Shown: one piece after another, positions 7,288 to 16,317 of the stretch | Layout: every line of letters starts with the position of its first letter | Position numbering within the stretch: position 1 is the stretch's first letter | Assembly (NCBI GenBank): GCA_017550685.1 | Contig: JAFZOJ010000141.1 | Coordinates: 1-64,000, forward strand | Origin: Treponema sp. | GTDB taxonomy: Bacteria > Spirochaetota > Spirochaetia > Treponematales > Treponemataceae | DNA: 64,000 nt | Direction of reading: 5' to 3' | Program-made: the position numbers and the translations under genes | The notes under the pieces: generated by a model | The model's database searches: none | The model's input: the letters and a program-made list of their open reading frames with translations, nothing else | What the model was told of the DNA's origin: nothing

Positions 7288-8190
7288 TTAAATATGTTTT
7301 TTTACGGCGTCTATGTAGGCCTTGGCGTAGCGCGACAGAACCATTCCTTTACGGGTAAGAATGCCTACTGTCATGCTGTCAGAAAGTGCTAGTGGGCGCG
7401 CAATAATTTCAGGACCGTTTAATTCGTGGCTTATGATTCCGGAACAGATTGTGTAGCCGTTAAGACCAATGAGCAGATTAAAGAGGGTTGCACGGTCTCG
7501 GACCTTTATGTTTTTAGGACAGGCAAAATCAATCTGGGTAAGAGGCTCTTCGGCATAATAAAAGGAATTAAAATCTCCCTGCTCATAGGTAAGGTAAGGG
7601 TAGGGCGCAAGATCAGTCAGCTTGATTTTTTTCTTTTTAGCGAGAGGGTTTTTGTTTGAAATAAAAATATGAAGTGGTGTTGTAAAAAGTGGTTCAAACT
7701 GAAGGTTATTCTTTTTGATAAGCTTTGTAATTACATTTTTGTTGCGAGAGCTTGTATACAAAATACCAATTTCACTTTTTAAGTGGGCTACGTCTTCTAT
7801 GATTTCGTGGGTCTGGGTTTCGCGCAGTGTAAAGTCATATTCGTTGCCACCAAACTTACGGATAACATCTACAAATGCATTTACTGAAAAGGAGTAGTGC
7901 TGGCAGCTTACAGAAAAAATTGTATTACCCTTGGAGTTACCCTTAAAGCGGTCTTCAAGAAGAACTGCCTGTTCCAGAACCTGACGGGCGTAGGATAAAA
8001 AATCATCTCCTTCGTTGGTGACAGTTACACCCTTGTTTGAGCGGGAGAAAATCGTGATACCCATTTCTTCTTCGAGCTCACGGATTGCGGCGGTAAGGCT
8101 TGGCTGGGAAATAAATACCCTGCGCGAAGCTTCTGTTATGTTTCCTGTGTCTGCAACGGCTATTGCATATTTTAATTGCTGTAGAGTCAT
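7288..8190 (-). CDS. LysR-family transcriptional regulator
   Basis: A 300-residue LysR protein. The N-terminal helix-turn-helix (MTLQQLKYAIAVADTGNITEASRRVFISQPSLTAAI region, about residues 1-60) is typical, followed by the effector domain. ATG at 8190 gives the usual LysR N-terminus; the frame is open further upstream, but those residues have no family match. No strong ribosome-binding site is seen. It is divergent from metE and lies upstream of the UroD-transporter operon, so it may control both, like the sulfur regulators CmbR, MtaR and MetR in other bacteria. The effector is unknown. Confidence 0.92.
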   Translation of the reverse strand: MTLQQLKYAIAVADTGNITEASRRVFISQPSLTAAIRELEEEMGITIFSRSNKGVTVTNEGDDFLSYARQVLEQAVLLEDRFKGNSKGNTIFSVSCQHYSFSVNAFVDVIRKFGGNEYDFTLRETQTHEIIEDVAHLKSEIGILYTSSRNKNVITKLIKKNNLQFEPLFTTPLHIFISNKNPLAKKKKIKLTDLAPYPYLTYEQGDFNSFYYAEEPLTQIDFACPKNIKVRDRATLFNLLIGLNGYTICSGIISHELNGPEIIARPLALSDSMTVGILTRKGMVLSRYAKAYIDAVKKHI

Positions 8191-8324
8191 AAGTATATGG
8201 TAGCAGATTGTCCGAAAAAGTACCATAGGTAAAAACTATCGAAAAGTGTTTGAAAATAGTATTTTTCTTTTATACAAAAATGCAGTATTTTGATATTCGC
8301 GTCATCACGTATGTTGATGTAATC

Positions 8325-8350
8325 GTCATGCTGAACTTGTTTCAGCATCT
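8325..8350. repeat. Short palindromic repeat, GAACTTGTTTC core
   Basis: GTCAT, then GCTGAAC/GTTTCAGC, then ATCT, in the metE leader about 24 nt before the ATG. The same type occurs at 4300-4325 and 51309-51334. Confidence 0.8.
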
Positions 8351-8373
8351 AAATCAAAAAAGCAGGTGGTAAT

Positions 8374-10659
8374 ATGTCATTTAAAACATCAGTAATCGGA
8401 TTTCCAAGAATCGGAAAACAGCGTGAATTAAAATTTGCTAGTGAAAAGTTTTTTAAGACGGAGCTTTCAGAAGCAGAACTCCAGAATACTGCAGCCCAAC
8501 TCCGCGCATACGGCTGGAAAAAACAGCAGGAAGCCGGAATTACTTTTATTCCTTCAAATGATTTTTCTTTTTACGACAATATGCTTGATACAGCATTTTT
8601 GCTTAGTGCAGTACCGGCTCGTTATACAAAGCTTGAGCTTAGTCCGCTTGAAAAATATTTTGCAGCAGCTCATGGATATCAGGGTGCAGCCGGTGACGTA
8701 AAGGCACTTCCGATGAAGAAATGGTTCAATACAAACTACCACTATATTGTACCGGAGATCAGCGACGACACTTGTATTAGTCTTCAGGCCGATAACAAAG
8801 TGCTTTCTGAATATAAAGAAGCAAAGTCAGCCGGAGTTCAGACTGTACCAACTGTTATTGGTGCTTACACCTTCCTTCATCTTGCAACTTACACAGGCGC
8901 AAAAAAGGCAGCTGATTTTGCTGATACCGCTGTAGAAGCCTTTACCGCTCTTGCCAAGGAGCTCAGTGACGCAGGGGCCGAATGGATAAGCTTTGCAGAA
9001 CCAGCCCTTGTATTTGATATGACAGACACAGACAAGGCTCTTTTTACTTCAATATATAAAGCCTTGCTTCAAAAGCTCCGTGCTCAGTCAAATATCAAAA
9101 TTATTCTTCAGACCTATTTTGGCGATATCCGCGATATTTATGATGAGGTTTGTACTCTTGGCTTTGACGCAATCGGCCTTGACTTTGTAGAAGGAAAGAA
9201 AACTCTTGAGCTTGTTCAAAAGGGCTTTGCAAAAGATACTCTGCTTATTGCCGGAATTATCAATGGAAAAAATATCTGGCGTGCAGATTATCAGAAAAAA
9301 AATGAACTTATTGAACAGATTAAAAAAACGGTGCCACAGGAAAACCTTGTTATCGGAACCTCCTGCTCGCTGCTTCATGTTCCTTATACAACTGCGTCAG
9401 AAGAAAAGCTTTTTGATGATATCTTAAAGCATTTTGCCTACGCAGAAGAAAAGCTGGTTGAGCTTGGGGAGCTTGCTTCAGCCGACCCGACTGCTCTCGA
9501 AAACAATAAAAAGCTTTTTGCCCAGGACCGCGTAATCAAAAATCCTGCTGTTACAAAAGCCCTTGCTCAGCTTAAGGAAGAAGACTTTATCCGTAAGCCT
9601 GACTTTACCGAACGTGAAAAAATCCAGCATCAAACTTTTAAGCTGCCGCTCTTCCCGACAACAACAATCGGAAGCTTCCCACAGACAAAGGAAGTTCGTG
9701 CAAACCGCGCTGCTTACAAAAATGGAACAATCACTAAGGAGCAGTATGTAGAGTTCAATCAGAAAAAAATTGCAGAATGCATTCATCTTCAGGAAAAGCT
9801 TGGGCTTGATGTACTTGTCCACGGAGAATTTGAACGCAACGATATGGTTGAATATTTTGGAAATCAGCTGGACGGATATATTTTTACACAGAATGCCTGG
9901 GTTCAGTCTTACGGTACACGTTGTGTAAAGCCTCCTGTAATCTGGGGTGATGTTAGCCGCAACAAACCGATGACAGTTGAATGGTCAGTTTTTGCACAGA
10001 GTCAGACAGATAAAATCGTAAAGGGAATGCTCACCGGACCTGTAACAATTTTGAACTGGTCTTTCCCTCGCGAGGATATAAGCCTTAAGGAACAGGCACA
10101 GCAGCTTGCCCTTGCAATCCGTGATGAAGTTCTTGACCTTGAAAAAAACGGAATCAGAATCATTCAGATTGATGAAGCAGCCTTGCGCGAAAAGCTTCCG
10201 CTGCGTCACAGTGACTGGCATTCAGAATATCTTGACTGGGCAATTCCTGCCTTCCGTCTTGTTCATGCAAAGGTAAAGCCAGAGACTCAGATTCATACTC
10301 ATATGTGTTACAGTGAGTTCAACGATATTATCCGCGACATTGATGCAATGGATGCAGACGTAATTACCTTTGAAGCAAGCCGTGCCGACCTTAAGATTCT
10401 GGATGCCCTCAAGGAAGCAAACTTCCGTACAGAGGTAGGACCTGGTGTTTATGACATTCACTCTGCACGCGTTCCTTCCGTAGAAGAAATTGTCGCTGCA
10501 CTCAAGAAAATGCTTGCCAAGGTTCAAAAGGAAAAGCTCTGGGTAAATCCTGACTGCGGACTTAAAACCCGTGGAGAAGAAGAAACTGTTCCAAGTCTTA
10601 CAAATCTTGTCGCAGCAGCCCGCGAGCTTAGAGAAAAAGAGGGCGGCTCTCGACAGTAG
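8374..10659 (+). CDS. metE: Cobalamin-independent methionine synthase
   Basis: 5-Methyltetrahydropteroyltriglutamate-homocysteine methyltransferase, the last step of methionine synthesis. At 761 residues it is full length and has both barrel halves. The catalytic half carries zinc ligands H641-x-H-x-C645 (in HTHMCYSEF) and C728 (in NPDCGLKTR), plus the substrate loop around [15 protein letters not shown] at 8374 has AGGTGG 4 nt upstream. A possible promoter (TTGAAA ... TATACA) lies near 8252-8275 with a slightly short spacer. No SAM riboswitch is recognisable in the 180-nt leader. metF follows 25 nt downstream, so methyl donor and acceptor enzymes are coexpressed. Confidence 0.98.
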   Translation: MSFKTSVIGFPRIGKQRELKFASEKFFKTELSEAELQNTAAQLRAYGWKKQQEAGITFIPSNDFSFYDNMLDTAFLLSAVPARYTKLELSPLEKYFAAAHGYQGAAGDVKALPMKKWFNTNYHYIVPEISDDTCISLQADNKVLSEYKEAKSAGVQTVPTVIGAYTFLHLATYTGAKKAADFADTAVEAFTALAKELSDAGAEWISFAEPALVFDMTDTDKALFTSIYKALLQKLRAQSNIKIILQTYFGDIRDIYDEVCTLGFDAIGLDFVEGKKTLELVQKGFAKDTLLIAGIINGKNIWRADYQKKNELIEQIKKTVPQENLVIGTSCSLLHVPYTTASEEKLFDDILKHFAYAEEKLVELGELASADPTALENNKKLFAQDRVIKNPAVTKALAQLKEEDFIRKPDFTEREKIQHQTFKLPLFPTTTIGSFPQTKEVRANRAAYKNGTITKEQYVEFNQKKIAECIHLQEKLGLDVLVHGEFERNDMVEYFGNQLDGYIFTQNAWVQSYGTRCVKPPVIWGDVSRNKPMTVEWSVFAQSQTDKIVKGMLTGPVTILNWSFPREDISLKEQAQQLALAIRDEVLDLEKNGIRIIQIDEAALREKLPLRHSDWHSEYLDWAIPAFRLVHAKVKPETQIHTHMCYSEFNDIIRDIDAMDADVITFEASRADLKILDALKEANFRTEVGPGVYDIHSARVPSVEEIVAALKKMLAKVQKEKLWVNPDCGLKTRGEEETVPSLTNLVAAARELREKEGGSRQ

Positions 10660-10684
10660 GCCCTGTAATCATTAAACTGAAGGA

Positions 10685-11581
10685 ATGACAAGACAACGTA
10701 TGAGTATTGCAGATATTCTGAATAATAAGAAGGTTTCGCTTTCGTTTGAGGTTTTTCCTCCTAAAAAAAAGGAAGCGCTTGAATCAATTAAGGAAACAGC
10801 TGTTTCTTTGACAAAGCTTAATCCCGATTTTATAAGCGTTACCTTTGGAGCCGGTGGAACAACCAAGGGCTATACTGCCGAAATTGCCGAGGCTATCGAA
10901 AATAACGGAACAACCTCACTTGCTCATCTTACCTGCGTGCGTTCTACAACCGAAGCGCTTGAATCTACTATTGCAGATTTGAAAAACCGCAACATCAAAA
11001 ATGTTCTTGCGCTCCGTGGAGACTATCCAAAGGATGCCGTCACAGGCGAAAATGTTTTTCCTTCAGGTTATACTCACGCTTCGGATCTTGTTACACTTTT
11101 GAAAAAAGAGGGCTTGTGTGTAGGCGGCGCCTGCTACCCTGAGGGCCACCCCGAAAGTGCAAGCCGCGAAGCAGACATAGATTCTCTTAAATATAAAGTA
11201 GATGCCGGTGTAGATTTTCTTACAACCCAGATGTTCTTTGATAACGACATGCTTTATTCATTTTTGTATCGCCTTCAGTCGGCAGGGATTCATGTTCCTG
11301 TTCTTGCGGGAATTATGCCAATCACAAATGCAAATCAGGTTAGCCGCATGGTTGATCTTTCAAATGCCTATATCCCGCGAAAGCTTCTTGCAATCTGCGA
11401 CCGCTTCCGTGATTCTCCAGAAGCCATGATGCAGGCAGGAATTGCTTACGCCACCGACCAGATTATTGATTTAATTTCCAACGGTGTTCGCGGCATTCAC
11501 ATTTACACAATGAACAAGCCTGAGATTGCAGGCGCAATCATTAAGAATGTGGATCAAATTATAAAGGCTACGAATAATTAA
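10685..11581 (+). CDS. metF: Methylenetetrahydrofolate reductase
   Basis: A 298-residue FAD-dependent TIM barrel that reduces 5,10-methylene-THF to the 5-methyl-THF used by MetE. Recognisable are LSFEVFPPKK at the N-terminus, FISVTFGAGG, ALRGDYP and the QMFFDN segment near the flavin. ATG at 10685 has GAAGGA directly next to it, which is too close; the ATG at 10700 gives the usual family N-terminus (MSIADIL) but its spacing is too long. The start is therefore uncertain by five codons. Forms the metE-metF unit and converges on murD, with 9 nt between the stops and no visible terminator. Confidence 0.96.
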   Translation: MTRQRMSIADILNNKKVSLSFEVFPPKKKEALESIKETAVSLTKLNPDFISVTFGAGGTTKGYTAEIAEAIENNGTTSLAHLTCVRSTTEALESTIADLKNRNIKNVLALRGDYPKDAVTGENVFPSGYTHASDLVTLLKKEGLCVGGACYPEGHPESASREADIDSLKYKVDAGVDFLTTQMFFDNDMLYSFLYRLQSAGIHVPVLAGIMPITNANQVSRMVDLSNAYIPRKLLAICDRFRDSPEAMMQAGIAYATDQIIDLISNGVRGIHIYTMNKPEIAGAIIKNVDQIIKATNN

Positions 11582-11590
11582 TCTCGTCTT

Positions 11591-13006
11591 TTAGAAAAGC
11601 TTTTTTACAGCTGCCATATATTTTTCTCCGCGGTCAAATTCGTTGTTGAACATGCCGAACGAGGTTGCGCCCGGTGAAAAAACTATGATGTCTGATTTGA
11701 CGTTGCCGGCTGACAGACTGTCTTTGAGTGCACCAAGCATTTCGTCCAGACTGTTGTAAGGTCCGTTGTATTTTGTTCCGGCCTTGTCCAGTTCCGGTAC
11801 AATTTTATCGGTAGCAGTTCCCGCAAGAAGATAAATCTGTTCGGTTGTTTTTCCTTCAATCAAAACTTCTGTAAGCTTATCTAGTGCAAGGCCTTTTTCT
11901 GTTCCGCCGGTTAAGAGGATTACCGGTTTGCCGAATGCCTGTGTTGCGGCAGCTGCTGCCTCCGGTACAGTTGCGGCAGAATCGTTGTAAAACTTGTAGC
12001 CCTTCCATTCGTGGAAAAACTGAAGGCGGTGTGCAATGCCCGGCCAGGTCTGCAGGATTTCTTTTGCGCGCTGTTTTTCTACTCCCATAAGCTGAAGTAC
12101 TGTTGCGGCATTCTGGGCGTTAAGCTTCATGTGTTCGCCAGGGACCAGCAGGCTGTCAAAATCAACAGAATATTGAGTCTGAGTATTGTAACGGATTACT
12201 GTCGCACGGCTTTCACGGGCAAAAAGGTCACCCCAGGTTCCGCCGCAGGCTGGTCCGGTTCCAGACTCGTCTTGTCCTGCATCAAAAATTGAATATGTTC
12301 CGGAATCCTGGTCTGCGTAAATCAAACGCTTGTCTGCAACATAGTCTTCCATATTGCCATACCAGTTCTGATGGTCAGGAACAATTTTGGTAATTACACT
12401 AATGTGAGGCTTAAGAACTCCACGTCCGCGAAGATCTGCAAGCTGCCACGAAGAAAATTCAATTACAACCGGAGTGTCTGAACTTACCTGATCAAAAAAG
12501 GTGAGGGGACTTACTGTAATGTTTCCGCCAAGGAATGCCGTAAAGCCAGCCTGCTGTAAGCCGTAATAAATTGCGCTTACTGTAGAAGATTTTCCCTTGC
12601 TGCCGGTTACTGCAATAATCGGGCAGTCGGTAAAACGAAGGAAAATACTAAGGTCTGTTTCTATTGCCTTTGCGGCTGCCAGATACTTGTTTCCTTCAAA
12701 CTTTACACCGGGATTTTTAATAACGCAGTCTGCATTTTCAAAATCTGCAAGGTCGTGGCCGCCAAGATGATAGGTGAGGCGAGAATGGTCGAGTGTGTTG
12801 TCATTGTTAAGGCGTTCAAGAGTAGGAGCCAGCTGTTCGGCGGTTTTCATGTCTGTAACTGTGACATAAGCACCCTTGTTAAGGAAAAATCGTGCAGCCG
12901 CTTCGCCACCGCCATTGAGTCCAAGCCCCATAATGGTAATTTTTTTGCCTTTAATGTCATCAATCGATTTGAACGGGCAGTTTGGTGAATATGAATGGAA
13001 TGTCAT
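11591..13006 (-). CDS. murD: UDP-N-acetylmuramoylalanine-D-glutamate ligase
   Basis: A 471-residue cytoplasmic Mur ligase adding D-glutamate to the peptidoglycan precursor. It has the N-terminal Rossmann start ITIMGLGLNGGGEAAA, the ATP loop VTGSKGKSST, and a C-terminal domain with VFSPGATSFGMFNNEFDRGE, which matches the conserved MurD serine/phenylalanine region. ATG at 13006 has AAGGAG about 8 nt upstream. It stands alone on the minus strand downstream of tRNA-Leu, with two palindromic repeats and the tRNA terminator between them. Confidence 0.96.
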   Translation of the reverse strand: MTFHSYSPNCPFKSIDDIKGKKITIMGLGLNGGGEAAARFFLNKGAYVTVTDMKTAEQLAPTLERLNNDNTLDHSRLTYHLGGHDLADFENADCVIKNPGVKFEGNKYLAAAKAIETDLSIFLRFTDCPIIAVTGSKGKSSTVSAIYYGLQQAGFTAFLGGNITVSPLTFFDQVSSDTPVVIEFSSWQLADLRGRGVLKPHISVITKIVPDHQNWYGNMEDYVADKRLIYADQDSGTYSIFDAGQDESGTGPACGGTWGDLFARESRATVIRYNTQTQYSVDFDSLLVPGEHMKLNAQNAATVLQLMGVEKQRAKEILQTWPGIAHRLQFFHEWKGYKFYNDSAATVPEAAAAATQAFGKPVILLTGGTEKGLALDKLTEVLIEGKTTEQIYLLAGTATDKIVPELDKAGTKYNGPYNSLDEMLGALKDSLSAGNVKSDIIVFSPGATSFGMFNNEFDRGEKYMAAVKKLF

Positions 13007-13032
13007 GGTGTGAGCTCCTTCATAAGAAAGAT

Positions 13033-13113
13033 TATCGGGTCAAGCCCGATAATGACACATGTCATTACCGATAAGCAATTGTGTGTCATTGCCGGGCTTG
13101 ACCCGGCAATCTA
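13033..13113. repeat. Composite palindromic repeat
   Basis: Two units, ATTATCGGGTCAAGCCCGATAAT and TTGCCGGGCTTGACCCGGCAA, facing each other and joined by GACACATGTCATT-like sequence. The arrangement matches 5936-6016. It sits between the murD start and the tRNA terminator. Confidence 0.85.
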
Positions 13114-13115
13114 TC

Positions 13116-13143
13116 AAAAAAAAAGTCTTCCACCAGGGAAGAC
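13116..13143 (-). terminator. Rho-independent terminator of tRNA-Leu
   Basis: On the minus strand GTCTTCC-CTGGT-GGAAGAC followed by nine T, beginning only a few nt after the tRNA 3' end. Confidence 0.93.
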
Positions 13144-13148
13144 CTTTA

Positions 13149-13234
13149 TGCCGGGAACCAGAATCGAACTGGCACGTCGGTTGCCCGACACAGGATTTTA
13201 AGTCCTGGGCGTCTACCAATTCCGCCATCCCGGC
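13149..13234 (-). tRNA. tRNA-Leu, anticodon UAA
   Basis: An 86-nt class II tRNA. The acceptor stem GCCGGGA/TCCCGGC pairs perfectly. The anticodon arm is CAGGA-CTTAAAA-TCCTG with TAA at positions 34-36. The long variable arm GTCGGGCAACCGAC and the T arm with GTTCGATTC are present. The discriminator base is A, and CCA is not encoded. It reads UUA and UUG codons. Confidence 0.96.
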
Positions 13235-13243
13235 AACAGTTTT

Positions 13244-13272
13244 ATATTATCGAAAATCAGTGGATTTTTCAA
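13244..13272 (-). promoter_or_regulatory. Promoter of tRNA-Leu
   Basis: On the minus strand TTGAAA (13267-13272), 17-bp spacer, TAATAT (13244-13249). It predicts a 5' extension of only a few nt before the mature tRNA end. The -35 overlaps the stop of the radical SAM gene. Confidence 0.6.
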
Positions 13273-14120
13273 GATAGTTTCTTAACCGCATCCATAACCC
13301 TTTTTTTATCCGTAGTCCACTTAGGAGCGATAAGCGTGGCTTTTGGAGGATCCCCCGTCAGCCTGTGAATAATTACCGAGTCAGGAATAATCGCCAGTGC
13401 CTTCTTCAGCAGTTCAAAATATTCATCCATCTGGAGCACTTCAAACTTTTCCAGCTCATATTCCACGGCAAGGTCAGTATCCTTCAGTACATACAGGCAC
13501 ATAATTTTGATTCCGTCAGTACCCGCATCTACCGCAGCCTTTACGCTTTTTATCATGTCTGCTTCACTCTCGCCGGGCAGGCCAAAAATCACATGAGTTA
13601 CCACATGAACCTTTGGTGCCCGCTCATGAATCCGCTTTACCGCATCAAAATAAACCTCATTTGTAAAAGCCCGCCTTATGTACGCAGCAGACTCCTCGTT
13701 CGCAGTTTGAAATCCAAGCTCCAGCTGAACAAAATACTCATCGCTAATGCGTGCCAGCTCCTCCAGAACTTCATCATCAAGACAGTCCGGCCGTGTGCCC
13801 AGAGCAAGCCCCTTAATTTCTTTATAAGAAAGCGCCTTATGCCATTTTGCCGAAAGCTCATTAAGGTCGCCGTAAGTGTTCGTAAAGTTCTGAAAATATG
13901 CAATAAAAGTGTCCGCCCCCTTAAAGCGATCCGGTACAATGATGGCCCTGCCATCAAACGGCACAGTAAATTCCCCCGACCCGCTTTGACTGCAGAAAAT
14001 ACATCCGCGCGTTCCCTTAGTTCCGTCACGGGTAGGACAGGTGCAGCCCGCATCAAAGGTCAGCTTGTAAACCTTAGTCCCAAAGAGATTCTTATAATAA
14101 TCGCTTACCCAGGTGTGCAT
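13269..14120 (-). CDS. Radical SAM protein of the YhcC (TIGR01212) family
   Basis: A 283-residue radical SAM enzyme. The cluster motif sits early, in AGCTCPTRDGTKGTRGCIFC, matching the C-P-x-R-D-G ... G-x-x-F-C pattern of the YhcC/TIGR01212 group, and ALGTRPDCLDDEVL and HVIFGLPGES follow as in that family. The reaction catalysed by this family is not established. ATG at 14120 was chosen over a GTG at 14138 because it gives the family N-terminus (MHTWVSDYYK); neither has a clear ribosome-binding site. It is divergent from the membrane protein at 14179, with 58 nt between. Confidence 0.92.
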   Translation of the reverse strand: MHTWVSDYYKNLFGTKVYKLTFDAGCTCPTRDGTKGTRGCIFCSQSGSGEFTVPFDGRAIIVPDRFKGADTFIAYFQNFTNTYGDLNELSAKWHKALSYKEIKGLALGTRPDCLDDEVLEELARISDEYFVQLELGFQTANEESAAYIRRAFTNEVYFDAVKRIHERAPKVHVVTHVIFGLPGESEADMIKSVKAAVDAGTDGIKIMCLYVLKDTDLAVEYELEKFEVLQMDEYFELLKKALAIIPDSVIIHRLTGDPPKATLIAPKWTTDKKRVMDAVKKLS

Positions 14121-14143
14121 AGAAAATAATCTTATCACAATTA

Positions 14144-14172
14144 TTGTCCACCCGCAAATAAATCACTATAAT
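14144..14172 (+). promoter_or_regulatory. Promoter giving a leaderless mRNA
   Basis: TTGTCC, 17-bp spacer, TATAAT (14167-14172). The ATG of the next gene starts 6 nt after the -10 box, so transcription should begin at or next to the A of the start codon. There is no Shine-Dalgarno sequence. Confidence 0.75.
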
Positions 14173-14178
14173 TCCCAT

Positions 14179-14661
14179 ATGCTCAAAAATTTTCTTTGGA
14201 TTTTTTTTATCTCGATGGTGCCGCTGATTGAGCTCAGAGGGGCCATTCCTGTTTCTCAGGCGCTGCAGATGCCGATTGTGCCGTCTTACATTGTGTGCAT
14301 TATCGGAAACATGCTGCCGGTTCCAATCATTTATCTTTTTGCGCGACGTTTTCTGGAATGGGGTCAGGATAAAAAAGGCATTGGAAAAATCTGTCAGTTC
14401 TTCTTAGTAAAGGGTGCCGCCGCCGGAGAAAAAATGCAGGAAAAAGCAGGTAAGGGAATCTTTCTTGCACTCATGCTTTTTGTTGCAATCCCTCTTCCTG
14501 GTACCGGAGCGTGGACAGGAACACTAGGTGCCAGCCTTCTTGATATGAAATTTAAAGACACAATCATTGCCGTAATGCTCGGAGTTTTGATTGCAGGACT
14601 TATAATGATGGCCGTTTCACTCGGACTTTTCACTGCGCTTTTTGCGGCCCTGGGGAAATAA
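14179..14661 (+). CDS. Small multi-drug export protein family (COG2426)
   Basis: A 160-residue inner-membrane protein with about four hydrophobic segments. The PLIELRGAIP motif near the start and the glycine-proline segment LPGTGAWTGTLGA are typical of the COG2426 group. The family is labelled small multi-drug export, but transport has little direct support. ATG at 14179 lies 6 nt after a TATAAT box and lacks a ribosome-binding site. An upstream start would have to lie before the promoter. The AEC transporter gene follows immediately, so the two probably form an operon. Confidence 0.88.
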   Translation: MLKNFLWIFFISMVPLIELRGAIPVSQALQMPIVPSYIVCIIGNMLPVPIIYLFARRFLEWGQDKKGIGKICQFFLVKGAAAGEKMQEKAGKGIFLALMLFVAIPLPGTGAWTGTLGASLLDMKFKDTIIAVMLGVLIAGLIMMAVSLGLFTALFAALGK

Positions 14662-14662
14662 A

Positions 14663-15580
14663 ATGTACATACTTGTTTTAAAACAACTCGTAATAATGAT
14701 TGCCATCACACTGGCAGGTTATATTTTTGCACGCATCGTAAAGGTAACAGACGAACAGCAAAAGTTCATGAGCCGCCTGCTCCTTTATTTTATCAATCCT
14801 TTTTTAGTACTCAACAGCTTTAATATGGAATTCAGCTGGCACAAATTTGGTCAGCTCTGGTTTGCAGCCCTCATTGCACTTGTGATGCACGGCATAATGA
14901 TTCTGCTTGGCATTCTGTCGTCCAAAGAAAAAATCGACCGCATTGCTGTTGCGTTTACAAACTGCGGCTTTGTAGGAATCCCTCTTATCCGCGGCGTATT
15001 CGGCGACGAAGGCGTTTTCTACCTGATGGGTTACCTCATCATTTTCAACGTACTTATCTGGACCTACGGCTACTACCAGATGAGCGGCACCACAAACATA
15101 AAAAAAATCATCACAAACCCGAACATTATTGCAGTAACAATAGGCCTTATTTTGTTCTGCCTGCCTTTTGAATTGCCTGAGCTTGTGCGTAAACCAATCG
15201 TTATGATTGCAGATATCAACACGCCGATGGCCATGCTCCTGCTTGGGATTCTTTTTGCCCGCTTTGAATTTGACCGCACTTACATTGCCCGCGTAATAAA
15301 AACAACCCTGTTCCGCCTGGTCATTGCCTCTCTTTGCAATCTGGTGGTAATCATTGTCGTTTACAAGCTGTGCATAAACATGCAGGACATAAAGATGATG
15401 CTTTTTGCCATTTACATCTGCTCCATGTGTCCTGTTGCAACTACAATCCCGGGTCTCGCCGTAGTTTTTGACCACGACAAATCTTTTGCGAGCCTCATCG
15501 TTACAATTACAAGCCTGTTTTGTATTTTAACAATCCCATCTTTTGTTGCGCTGGCAGAATTTGTTATTGGGAAGTTGTAG
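14663..15580 (+). CDS. AEC-family transporter (auxin efflux carrier type)
   Basis: A 305-residue inner-membrane carrier with about ten transmembrane segments. The conserved FxNCGFVGIPLI segment (AFTNCGFVGIPLIRGVFG), the ARIVKVTDEQQKFMSRLLLYFINPFL start and SMCPVATTIPGLA fit the AEC family, members of which export malate, malonate and other small acids in bacteria. ATG at 14663 follows the preceding stop by 1 nt, with GGGGA upstream. Substrate unknown. Its stop codon is part of a palindromic repeat unit. Confidence 0.92.
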   Translation: MYILVLKQLVIMIAITLAGYIFARIVKVTDEQQKFMSRLLLYFINPFLVLNSFNMEFSWHKFGQLWFAALIALVMHGIMILLGILSSKEKIDRIAVAFTNCGFVGIPLIRGVFGDEGVFYLMGYLIIFNVLIWTYGYYQMSGTTNIKKIITNPNIIAVTIGLILFCLPFELPELVRKPIVMIADINTPMAMLLLGILFARFEFDRTYIARVIKTTLFRLVIASLCNLVVIIVVYKLCINMQDIKMMLFAIYICSMCPVATTIPGLAVVFDHDKSFASLIVTITSLFCILTIPSFVALAEFVIGKL

Positions 15581-15623
15581 ATTGCTTCGTCGTCTTCGCT
15601 ACGCTCCGACTCCTCGCAATGAC
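15579..15623. repeat. Palindromic repeat, GAGGAG/CGAAGACGA type
   Basis: AGATTGC ... GCAATGAC with an inner inverted repeat CGTCTTCGCTACGCTCCGAC. It begins on the stop codon of the AEC transporter. It has the same outer ends (AGATT ... AATGAC) as the other short palindromic repeats here but a different core. The remaining 158 nt before the next gene hold a promoter and nothing else I recognise. Confidence 0.7.
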
Positions 15624-15736
15624 ATTGGTCCTTATATATAATGTCAAAAAATGGTAAAGTTGGTATGAGTCAGGTTTTCCAGAAATAAAGTCTAGGCCAA
15701 ATGCACAGCTCCCGATTTGTTTTATAAACCTTTGCG

Positions 15737-15766
15737 TTGGCTAAATGTAAGAACTTATGTTATAAT
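15737..15766 (+). promoter_or_regulatory. Promoter of the DUF4160 pair
   Basis: TTGGCT, 18-bp spacer, TATAAT (15761-15766), followed within 16 nt by a GGAGG ribosome-binding site and ATG. Confidence 0.65.
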
Positions 15767-15781
15767 CATTTCGGAGGCATT

Positions 15782-16054
15782 ATGGTATATCCTTTTATGA
15801 CTTTGAATGATGAAACAGAAATTGTTCATTCAGAAATGCAGGAAGATGGTCGCGTTAAGGTTTCGGTTGAAACACCGGATGAAAAACTCTGTTTTAAACA
15901 TGCAACATGCTGGCTTCCTCAAGGTGAATGGGTAGATGTTTATGGTTATTCAGAGTCAGAACTGAATTACTTAAAAGAACTTGTTGATTCAGAAAAACAT
16001 TTAATATTGGAGTTCTCTCAAACTGGAGGATTTGACAATGCCTCAGGTTTTTAA
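15782..16054 (+). CDS. Small protein paired with DUF4160, unknown function
   Basis: A 90-residue cytoplasmic protein starting at ATG 15782 with GGAGG 4 nt upstream. It has no signal peptide, membrane segment or motif I can assign. The sequence alternates short beta-like stretches (IVHSEMQEDGRVKVSVET) with an acidic helix (SESELNYLKELVDSEKHLI). It overlaps the DUF4160 gene by 17 nt. DUF4160 proteins are commonly paired with a small partner (often DUF2442), and such pairs resemble toxin-antitoxin or adaptor modules. This one is not clearly DUF2442. No activity is claimed. Confidence 0.75.
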   Translation: MVYPFMTLNDETEIVHSEMQEDGRVKVSVETPDEKLCFKHATCWLPQGEWVDVYGYSESELNYLKELVDSEKHLILEFSQTGGFDNASGF

Positions 16055-16316
16055 GATTGGTGCTTATTGGATTTATTTTTGGCTCGATGAAAATACACCA
16101 CTTGAACCTATTCATGTTCATGTAGCAATGAAGAAGCCTGTTAAAAATGCTACAAAAATTTGGATTACAAAAAACGGACACTGTTCACTTGCAAATAATA
16201 ATTCAAAGATTCCTTCTGCAACATTAAATAATATCATACGAATTATAGAAATGCGTATTCCTGAAGTCGAAAAGAAATGGATGGAGACATTTTCTAGGAT
16301 TTCTTATTATTGTTGA
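16038..16316 (+). CDS. DUF4160 domain protein
   Basis: A 92-residue protein matching DUF4160: MPQVFKIGAYWIYFWLDENTPLEPIHVHVAM corresponds to the family start in which a short beta hairpin leads to P-x-H-x-H-V, and ATKIWITKNGHCSLANNNSKI and ATLNNIIRIIEMRIPEVEKKWMETF follow in the family order. ATG at 16038 was chosen because GGAGG lies 8 nt upstream; it overlaps the preceding gene by 17 nt, which implies coupled translation. It ends next to the stop of addA, tail to tail. Function unknown; a toxin-like or stress role is only a guess from the genetic arrangement. Confidence 0.85.
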   Translation: MPQVFKIGAYWIYFWLDENTPLEPIHVHVAMKKPVKNATKIWITKNGHCSLANNNSKIPSATLNNIIRIIEMRIPEVEKKWMETFSRISYYC

Positions 16317-16317
16317 T

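Noticed and set aside
8191-8373. SAM or other riboswitch in the metE leader
   Set aside because: I found no SAM-I type pairing pattern; the leader holds a possible promoter and a short palindromic repeat.
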